NCBI RefSeq assembly: GCF_030362855.1
Contig: NZ_JAUCBP010000012.1
Coordinates: forward strand, 62,001 to 126,000
Reading direction: 5' to 3'
DNA length: 64,000 nt
DNA from: Neoalteromonas arenosi
GTDB lineage: Bacteria > Pseudomonadota > Gammaproteobacteria > Enterobacterales > Alteromonadaceae
Within the stretch, counting starts at the first letter, position 1; every line of letters starts with the position of its first letter. Below are positions 10,103-16,287 of this stretch, in pieces. The notes under the pieces were generated by a model. That model did no database searches. It saw nothing but the letters and a program-made list of their open reading frames with translations, and had not been told where the DNA came from. The position numbers were made by a program, and so were the translations under genes.

Positions 10103-10747
10103 ATCGCTGATTTAGACCATCCAGATTGGCACACCGCCGAACACTTTATTCTCGGCTATGGTTCACTGTTAAGTGCGGCTAGTCGTGAGCTACATAGCGA
10201 TAATCCACATCCGGCCCTTGCCGTTGAAGTCAGCGGCTTTGAACGGCATTGGATCACGCGTGCATTTCACGAGCAGCAAACCTATGTTGGCGCCGTTGCA
10301 GCAGATGCAGCAACGCTTAATGCGCACTGTGTGCCGATGAATTTTAATCCCAAGTTTCAACAGCGCGAGCGCGACTATCGCTTTGTGCAGGTACCATTCA
10401 ATCAGATTCGTATTGTCGACACACATGATCAACAGCGGGCAGCAAAATTGGCAGGTAACCACGTTAAGCTGTGGATTTGCGAGTCCTTGGAAGTGCACCC
10501 CGCCAGCGCTGAATATCCGGTCTATCAAAGCTATATCGATACCTGCGTTGGTGGGTGTTTGAGTCATCCACAAAGTGCAACTGCGGGTATTGAGCAGGCA
10601 GAACAGTTTTTACGCACTACGTTTGGTTGGCAGTATATTGTAAATGATCGCGATAAGCCCCAATACCCGCGATTTGCGCCGTTATCGTCGCTTGGAAAGC
10701 AGACCATTGACGCTTTAATGAATCGCCATGGAATTGATGGATCGTAA
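10103..10747 (+). CDS. Gamma-glutamylcyclotransferase-like protein with apparent AUC start
   Basis: The reading frame is clean from 10103 to 10747 (214 codons) and begins with a GGCT-fold signature: FILGYGSLLSAASR at residues 15-28. The candidate catalytic glutamate is in QRERDY (E89). Members bind gamma-glutamyl or related small ligands; the substrate here is unknown. No ATG, GTG or TTG exists in frame before 10331, which would cut away the fold's N-terminal strand and the YGSLL loop. An AGGGAG Shine-Dalgarno at 10090-10095 is 7 nt before an ATC at 10103. So either AUC is the start codon, or one base differs from ATG. The gene follows epmA by 19 nt and precedes a GNAT gene by 2 nt. Confidence 0.78.
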   Translation: MADLDHPDWHTAEHFILGYGSLLSAASRELHSDNPHPALAVEVSGFERHWITRAFHEQQTYVGAVAADAATLNAHCVPMNFNPKFQQRERDYRFVQVPFNQIRIVDTHDQQRAAKLAGNHVKLWICESLEVHPASAEYPVYQSYIDTCVGGCLSHPQSATAGIEQAEQFLRTTFGWQYIVNDRDKPQYPRFAPLSSLGKQTIDALMNRHGIDGS

Positions 10748-10749
10748 AA

Positions 10750-11238
10750 TTGAGTTTAGTCATCCGTCAAATTACTTCAGCCGATGCCGAGTTTGTTTTG
10801 GCGCTCCTCAATGATCCTGCTTGGCTGCGTTATATCGGCGATCGCAAGGTGCGTTCTATCGAAGATGCTGCGGCCTATATTGATAATGTGTTTACCAAAC
10901 AATATACAGCGTCCGGATTAGGCACTTTCGTTATAGAAGAGCAGGGTACACAGACTCCCGTCGGCGTGTGTAGCTTATTGCAGCGTGAGCACTTGCCTGG
11001 GCCTGATGTCGGATTTGCACTGTTACCCAAGTTTCGAGGTAAAGGCATTATAAATCGCGCTATTTCACAAATGCTCAATAGGCCTGAGGTAAAGCAAATT
11101 TCGAACTTATACGCCCAAACGTTACCGCAGAACAGCGACTCTATTCGTTGCATAAAGCGTTTGGGCTTCGAATTTGAGCGACAACTTGAGAGCGCCGATG
11201 AAATCTTGAATTTATACCGGCTAAAAAGAGATAACTAG
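10750..11238 (+). CDS. GNAT-family N-acetyltransferase (RimJ/RimL-like)
   Basis: 162 residues with the GNAT fold layout. IRQITSADAEFVLALLNDP forms the first strand and helix, GVCSLLQRE leads to strand 4, and FRGKGIINRAI is the acetyl-CoA pyrophosphate loop (family consensus Q/RxxGxG/A). The C-terminal strand is RLGFEFERQL. Similar proteins acetylate ribosomal-protein N-termini or small metabolites; the substrate cannot be told here. The start is TTG at 10750, two bases after the stop of the cyclotransferase-like gene, suggesting translational coupling. Confidence 0.85.
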   Translation: MSLVIRQITSADAEFVLALLNDPAWLRYIGDRKVRSIEDAAAYIDNVFTKQYTASGLGTFVIEEQGTQTPVGVCSLLQREHLPGPDVGFALLPKFRGKGIINRAISQMLNRPEVKQISNLYAQTLPQNSDSIRCIKRLGFEFERQLESADEILNLYRLKRDN

Positions 11239-11239
11239 A

Positions 11240-11767
11240 TCACTGTCTCTCAATAAAGGTTTTGAGTGCGTTAAGTTGAATCCCCTGAACCTGACCGACA
11301 ATTGGTGCTAAAGCTTCAAAGCCATTGGCATCGATGCCGTGCACCCGATAGGTCAAGGTGACTGTGGTAATGCCATCAGCCTCAGCAAATTGCCAATCCA
11401 AAGCACCGACCATTCCCATGCCTTGCAGTGGGCCAAGGCCGCCGCTCATGCGCAGTGTCTTGTTATGCTCAACAAACACAATTCGCATATGCTCAGCACT
11501 GTTGTTTTCGTGAGTTTCACAGAAGCATCCGCCGGCGACGGGCTCTATGGAAAACTCACCGTACCACCAACTGTGATCTTTGGGCCACCATTGGTCTACA
11601 TCGTTGGTCAGTGCCTGCCAGACTTGCTCTACCGGTTGTGCAGTCGTGATTTGATTTTCAACGATAAAGCCATGTTTATCGATAAATTTTACACTGTCGG
11701 AAGCTGCACTGATAAACGACCAAAAAATGGCCAGTACCGCAAACCCACATTGGATGTGAACACGCAT
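11240..11767 (-). CDS. Exported SRPBCC (START/AHSA1-like) domain protein
   Basis: 175 aa. The N-terminus MRVHIQCGFAVLAIFWSFISAAS looks like a Sec signal peptide ending near residue 22. The rest matches an SRPBCC fold: QPVEQVWQALTNDVDQWWP at the first helix, a WWYGEFSIEP strand, and LTYRVHGID with a long C-terminal helix. These proteins bind hydrophobic ligands, and most are cytoplasmic, so the signal peptide is notable. It is the last gene of a minus-strand run rlmG, cyclophilin, SRPBCC, 4 nt after the cyclophilin gene. Its stop is 1 nt from the convergent GNAT gene. Confidence 0.8.
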   Translation of the reverse strand: MRVHIQCGFAVLAIFWSFISAASDSVKFIDKHGFIVENQITTAQPVEQVWQALTNDVDQWWPKDHSWWYGEFSIEPVAGGCFCETHENNSAEHMRIVFVEHNKTLRMSGGLGPLQGMGMVGALDWQFAEADGITTVTLTYRVHGIDANGFEALAPIVGQVQGIQLNALKTFIERQ

Positions 11768-11771
11768 GGGC

Positions 11772-12398
11772 TTACTCCTCGGGTAAGATAGTAACGCTGT
11801 TAATTAGCACAGGTTCAAGCGGTGCTTCTGGAAAGCCAGTGACTTCGTCAACGCCGGTTTCCACTTGTGAGATAGCGTCTAACACGTCGGTACCTTCAAC
11901 CACATCGCCAAATACTGCATAACCCCAGCGGCGGCCTGGATTAAGGCTTGGATTGTCGGACATATTAAAGAAAAACTGCCGCATGGCACTGTGTGGATCG
12001 TTTTGACGCGCCATTGCTATTGTGTATTGGTCGTTGGTTAAACCATTGCCAGATTCATTGAAGATTGGATCAAACGCAGGCTTTTCATCGCCTTCAACCG
12101 TATAACCCCCGCCTTGGACAACAAACTCGGCAACCACACGGTGAAAGATAGTTTTATTGAACATGCCTTTATCCGCATAGCGCAAGAAGTTATTCACTGT
12201 CATTGGCGCCTTACGACGATTGAGCTCAACGACAAAATCACCCATGCTGGTGGAAAATTTTACTTTGGGATAATAATTGCGTTTCTGGATATGGGAGCCA
12301 TCCTCAACACGCTTAGTTTTAGCCTGCACCGCAGTAGTGCTAAACATCATACCGAGCAGCAATATTAAGATTGAAAAGAAAGCAGTCTGTTTGTGCAT
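11772..12398 (-). CDS. Periplasmic cyclophilin-type peptidyl-prolyl isomerase
   Basis: A PpiA-like enzyme catalysing cis-trans isomerisation of Xaa-Pro bonds. A signal peptide covers about residues 1-26 (hydrophobic ILILLLGMMF core, then AVQA), so it acts in the periplasm. The catalytic and binding motifs are FHRVVAEFVVQGG, QYTIAMARQNDPHSA, and FFFNMSDNPSL. The human-type tryptophan contact is replaced, as in bacterial periplasmic cyclophilins. AAGGGATCATC precedes the ATG and gives a good ribosome site. It is 9 nt behind rlmG. Confidence 0.92.
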   Translation of the reverse strand: MHKQTAFFSILILLLGMMFSTTAVQAKTKRVEDGSHIQKRNYYPKVKFSTSMGDFVVELNRRKAPMTVNNFLRYADKGMFNKTIFHRVVAEFVVQGGGYTVEGDEKPAFDPIFNESGNGLTNDQYTIAMARQNDPHSAMRQFFFNMSDNPSLNPGRRWGYAVFGDVVEGTDVLDAISQVETGVDEVTGFPEAPLEPVLINSVTILPEE

Positions 12399-12407
12399 GA
12401 TGATCCC

Positions 12408-13583
12408 TTAACGACGTTTTATCGCAGATAAAATAACGAATTTACGCTCACTTGCAAGTACGCTAAACCCACCAAAACGGTGCTTGAGCGTTTGTCCATA
12501 GGGCAAGTGGCGATTGGCAACTACTCGCAGTTCACCACCGCTGCCCAAGTGCTTGTAGGCGTCTTTAAACATTTGTCTGGCAATGTGTTCGGTCAGCGTA
12601 TTTTGCTGGTGGAACGGCGGGTTACACAAAACCAATTGCACCTGACCACATTCACCTTGGGTAAAAGTTTCTAAGCAATTGCTGGCGATAAACTGACAGC
12701 GTTTTAAACTGTCAGGCATATTGGCGACTACCGATGCTTGCGCCGATGCTAAGGCCATATGCGATTCGTCGACGAAACTCACTTTGATATTCGGGTAACG
12801 CGCCAACATCGCCAGTCCTAGGACGCCATTGCCGCAACCTAAATCTATTAGGTGAATATCCGAATTCGCATCGAGTTCTGGTAAGTGCTGCAACATAACC
12901 CGAGCGCCTATATCCAGGCTCTGCCGAGAAAACACGTTGGCATGATTCACTAAGGTGAGTTCAGTGCCGGTTTCGGCTGCGGTGGTAGTAAATTGGGTCG
13001 GATATTTGGTCGGAGTATCGCCTGTTTGAGTTTGCGCGAATAGCAGTCGCGATTTCTTGTGTGCCAGAGATGTTGTCACTGTACCGCAATAACGCTCGAA
13101 AAGTTTAAATACTGAAGGCGTTAGCGCAGTAACTTTGGCTCCAGCAATAATTGGCGTACCTGCTGGTAACGATTGATTTAACAGCGACAACTGCCACTCT
13201 AGCAGTGCCAGTGAGCGTGGTATTTTAAGCAATACAGCATCGCACTGTACGAGAGGGGCTAAGCTATCGATATAATCAATTTGGGTGTCTAATTGATTGC
13301 GCACTAGGTTTTCGGCGGTTGCTTTTGCACTGATCCAAGAATCACTGTGACTGTACAAGTGTGTGTTAGGTAGTGCCGCAGAAACCAGCGCGGCGAGAGC
13401 TCCAAACTCATCGTTAAGTAGTGCTATGTTAGCGGTGCTGGTAACATTGTTCGAGTCTATGACATGCGCCGTTATTAGCGTGTCAGCAGAGTCCCAAGCC
13501 TGGAGACTTTTGTGCTGATTATGCGCTGGATAGCGACGCAGCTCTAGCTCGATATCGTTCAGCACACATTGAGTCGTCAACAT
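12408..13583 (-). CDS. rlmG: 23S rRNA (guanine-N2)-methyltransferase RlmG
   Basis: An S-adenosylmethionine-dependent methyltransferase that modifies G1835 of 23S rRNA in E. coli. It is 391 aa against 378 aa there. The N-terminal degenerate methyltransferase-like half has LLNDEFGAL and LLKIPRSLALLE. The catalytic half has NHANVFSRQSLDIGAR, the SAM-binding DLGCGNG (247-253), VDES (271-274), and the base-flipping NPPFH (321-325). The conserved RSLALLE and NHANVFSR favour RlmG over RsmC. It is probably the first gene of the minus-strand cluster and is divergent from the alkB-like gene, 14 nt away. Confidence 0.9.
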   Translation of the reverse strand: MLTTQCVLNDIELELRRYPAHNQHKSLQAWDSADTLITAHVIDSNNVTSTANIALLNDEFGALAALVSAALPNTHLYSHSDSWISAKATAENLVRNQLDTQIDYIDSLAPLVQCDAVLLKIPRSLALLEWQLSLLNQSLPAGTPIIAGAKVTALTPSVFKLFERYCGTVTTSLAHKKSRLLFAQTQTGDTPTKYPTQFTTTAAETGTELTLVNHANVFSRQSLDIGARVMLQHLPELDANSDIHLIDLGCGNGVLGLAMLARYPNIKVSFVDESHMALASAQASVVANMPDSLKRCQFIASNCLETFTQGECGQVQLVLCNPPFHQQNTLTEHIARQMFKDAYKHLGSGGELRVVANRHLPYGQTLKHRFGGFSVLASERKFVILSAIKRR

Positions 13584-13597
13584 TAAATATAGGTCCT

Positions 13598-14242
13598 ATG
13601 CAATCATCGTTCTTTGACCAACAGCTCGATTCTCCCAGCGTTTATCGATTACCCATGCATGACGCGGAAGTTATCTATATACCTAACTGGTTGGCTGCCG
13701 AGAAGGCGACGCAATATTACCACAAGCTGGCTGAATCGTTAGTCTGGCGTCAGGATACTATTCGCCTATATGGCAAAGAACACCTGATCCCGCGACAACA
13801 GTGTTGGTATGGTGATAGCGGCGCGGTATATCAATACTCAGGCTTAGATTTAACGCCGTTGCCGTGGACTGAAGAGCTGCAAGCGTTAAAGCAGGCGTGC
13901 GAAAGCGCCAGTGATGCGCAATTCAATTCGGTATTGGCCAATTGGTATCAACACGGTCAACACAGTATGGGCATGCACAGTGACGATGAGCCAGAGTTGG
14001 GCGCACAGCCAACTATTGCGTCGTTGAGTTTGGGCGCTGAGCGCAACTTTATTTTCAAACACAAGCGCGATAAAACCCGACATTCTGTGCTGCTTGAACA
14101 CGGTAGCCTATTGATAATGGCGGGAATGACCCAAGATCATTGGCAACACGGATTGAATAAAACCGTTAAACCTATTGGCGGTCGTATTAACTTAACTTTC
14201 AGGCAAATCGTTCATGATCATTCAACAACAAATCACCGCTAA
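13598..14242 (+). CDS. AlkB-family 2-oxoglutarate/Fe(II) dioxygenase
   Basis: An oxidative demethylase-type protein (214 aa) similar to the AlkB2/AlkB3-like bacterial group, which repairs N-alkylated bases in DNA or RNA. The iron ligands H127-x-D129 are in GMHSDDEPE, and H184 is in HWQHGL. The 2-oxoglutarate-binding arginines are R196 and R202 in GGRINLTFR. Upstream, PRQQCWYGD and YQYSG fit the nucleotide-recognition lid. The 3' end overlaps the next (bolA-like) gene by 29 nt. Substrate specificity cannot be read from sequence alone. Confidence 0.9.
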   Translation: MQSSFFDQQLDSPSVYRLPMHDAEVIYIPNWLAAEKATQYYHKLAESLVWRQDTIRLYGKEHLIPRQQCWYGDSGAVYQYSGLDLTPLPWTEELQALKQACESASDAQFNSVLANWYQHGQHSMGMHSDDEPELGAQPTIASLSLGAERNFIFKHKRDKTRHSVLLEHGSLLIMAGMTQDHWQHGLNKTVKPIGGRINLTFRQIVHDHSTTNHR

Positions 14243-14528
14243 GCTCGAGGCTGAATTTTCACCGCAGTATTTGGAGGTCTTGAATGAGAGCCACAATCAC
14301 AATGTACCCAGTGGCAGTGAAAGCCATTTTAAAGTAACTTTGGTTAGTGACGTATTCGCAGGCAAACGCTTGATCCAGCGACACCGAGCAGTTAATCAGA
14401 TACTTGCCGATGAACTGGCGAATGATATACACGCGTTGGCGCTCCATACCTTTACAGCCGAAGAGTGGCAGACTAAGTTTGGCCAAGTGCCTGAATCACC
14501 CAAGTGTTTAGGCGGTAGTAAAAAATAA
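14214..14528 (+). CDS. BolA-family protein
   Basis: 104 residues. BolA proteins partner monothiol glutaredoxins in iron-sulfur trafficking and can affect morphology genes. The family pattern is clear: [22 protein letters not shown] in the N-terminal half, with the conserved H and [19 protein letters not shown] is the helix-turn-helix-like segment, and [13 protein letters not shown] the C-terminal strand. The conserved histidine of the RHR segment is a likely metal ligand. The ATG lies inside the end of the alkB-like gene (29-nt overlap), indicating coupled expression. Confidence 0.9.
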   Translation: MIIQQQITAKLEAEFSPQYLEVLNESHNHNVPSGSESHFKVTLVSDVFAGKRLIQRHRAVNQILADELANDIHALALHTFTAEEWQTKFGQVPESPKCLGGSKK

Positions 14529-14597
14529 TTGTAATAAATCGCTGTGAGGCGAGACTAATGAACGCAGACGTTCAACCTACAAGGAAATTACCTATCT

Positions 14598-15518
14598 ATG
14601 CTGGAACTCCAGGGAGTGAGCAAGGCTTATGCAGGGTCGCCAGCCCTGCAAGATGTATCATTTAGCATTGAACCGGGCGAGATTGTTGCACTACTGGGCG
14701 CAAATGGCTCAGGTAAAACCACCACCGTCCAATCGATTTGCCGTCTTATAGAATGGGATAGCGGCGACATTCTGTTTAATCAAAACCCGACGCGCAGCAG
14801 CACCGATTACTTTCGTCATATTGGCGCTGTGCTGGGTGGTTGTCGCAATACTAATTGGCGATTAACGGCCAGTGCAAATGCGCGCTACTTTGCCCAAGTT
14901 CGCGGTTTTAAGGGGTCTGATGTATTGGCGAATATTACGCGTTTACAAACGCAATTAGGCCTTGACGAGCACGCGCAAAAAGAAGTGATGAAGCTCTCAA
15001 CGGGTAACAAGCAAAAGGCTGCACTGCTCAGCGCATTAGGCTATAGCCCAGAATTAGTGCTGCTCGATGAGCCGACATTGGGCTTGGATTTTACGACAGT
15101 CAATGAGCTACAAACCATTATTAAAAGTCAAGCGAGCGAGCAGCACCAAAGCTTTTTGATCACCAGTCACGATTTAAGTTTTATTGAAAATATCTGTACG
15201 CGGGTACTCGTGCTCGACCATGGACGATTATTATTCGCCGGTGATATCGCTGAACTGAAGGCGCAAATGTTCAGTCATGAGCTTAAACTTGCACCGCTAA
15301 CACCTGCACAAATGGAATCAATCCACAGCCTCTGGGAAGGGCGTTTTCAGATCCGCGCAGACGAGCAGTGTCTATCGATTCAATTTGATACCCCAGCGCA
15401 GTGCTTACCCACAATGACGTATTTACACGAGCAGCAAATTGCTCCGGAGCACTGCACTATCAATGCGCTGTCGGTAGAACAAGCGTATCAGCACTTGGTT
15501 GCGGAGGAGCGTGCATGA
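14598..15518 (+). CDS. ABC transporter ATP-binding protein
   Basis: A cytoplasmic ATPase subunit of a two-gene ABC-2-type exporter. It has Walker A GANGSGKT at 34-41, an ABC signature-like LSTGNKQK (degenerate relative to LSGGQ), Walker B ELVLLDEP, and a switch histidine in ITSHD. About 80 residues after the core form a C-terminal extension of the kind seen in DrrA/NatA-type subunits. The stop overlaps the permease start in ATGA, so translation is coupled. The exported substrate is unknown. Confidence 0.9.
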   Translation: MLELQGVSKAYAGSPALQDVSFSIEPGEIVALLGANGSGKTTTVQSICRLIEWDSGDILFNQNPTRSSTDYFRHIGAVLGGCRNTNWRLTASANARYFAQVRGFKGSDVLANITRLQTQLGLDEHAQKEVMKLSTGNKQKAALLSALGYSPELVLLDEPTLGLDFTTVNELQTIIKSQASEQHQSFLITSHDLSFIENICTRVLVLDHGRLLFAGDIAELKAQMFSHELKLAPLTPAQMESIHSLWEGRFQIRADEQCLSIQFDTPAQCLPTMTYLHEQQIAPEHCTINALSVEQAYQHLVAEERA

Positions 15519-16276
15519 AGTTACATCTGATCACCAATGAATTGCGCTTGGCGTGGTTGGAAATGCGCCAATACTGGTTTGAAACAGTCAGTGCCATGAT
15601 CTTTATCTTGGTCATGTTTATCGCCTTATTTTATGGCATCAAAGGCTTTGTGTTAGAAGACGACGGTGCACAGTCGTTAGATGGTTTGGTATTTGGCTTT
15701 TTACTCTGGACTTTTGCATCTGGTGCTTATGGCTCAATCACGAAGAGCGTTGTAGAGGATACGCAGCGCGGTTACATCGAGCATTTGTTTTTATGCCCAG
15801 AGGGGGTTGTTCGCCTGCTATTGTGCCGGGCTTTAGCTGATGTCTTATTTAGCTTGGCGATTCTAACCGTTGTGACTTACCTAGTGATGTGGCTAACCAA
15901 TACCTGGCTCGGCATTAACTTGTTGCAGTTTTACGCCGTGTTATTGCTAGCGGCACCATCATTAGTGGGGTTAGGCCTGATTATTGCGGGTTTTGCGCTG
16001 GTATTTAAAAAGGTCGAAACTATCGGTGCTTTTTTAAGCATTGGATTAATGGGCTTAGTTGCACTTGATGGACTACCTCTTAACCCTTTGACCTTCTTAC
16101 CCTTTGTTCCTGGCGCTTCATTGGCGCGAGATTGGGTGCTCAACGGGCAGCCTTTAGATTATCTTTCGCTATTAATCGTCGCGCTAAATTCAGCTGTTTA
16201 CTTAGCTATTGGTATGAAAGTATTCGCTGTCGGCGAAAAAGCCGCCAAACAGCGCAATTTAATTGGCCAATACTAG
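15515..16276 (+). CDS. ABC-2-type transporter permease
   Basis: 253 residues with about six membrane segments, partner of the ATPase just upstream. Visible features are an N-terminal cytoplasmic helix (NELRLAWLEMRQYWF), a first membrane span ending FYGIKGF, and the amphipathic stretch DTQRGYIEHLFLCPEG, which matches the coupling-helix position of ABC-2 permeases. The chosen ATG at 15515 overlaps the ATPase stop and has GGAGGAG 5 nt upstream. The longer frame from 15401 only shadows the ATPase gene. Substrate not predictable. Confidence 0.9.
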   Translation: MKLHLITNELRLAWLEMRQYWFETVSAMIFILVMFIALFYGIKGFVLEDDGAQSLDGLVFGFLLWTFASGAYGSITKSVVEDTQRGYIEHLFLCPEGVVRLLLCRALADVLFSLAILTVVTYLVMWLTNTWLGINLLQFYAVLLLAAPSLVGLGLIIAGFALVFKKVETIGAFLSIGLMGLVALDGLPLNPLTFLPFVPGASLARDWVLNGQPLDYLSLLIVALNSAVYLAIGMKVFAVGEKAAKQRNLIGQY

Positions 16277-16287
16277 ATCGGCCAATT

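Noticed and set aside
10190-10573. 127-codon minus-strand frame opposite the cyclotransferase-like gene
   Set aside because: The plus-strand protein has the GGCT-type YGSLL motif; the antisense product shows no family pattern.
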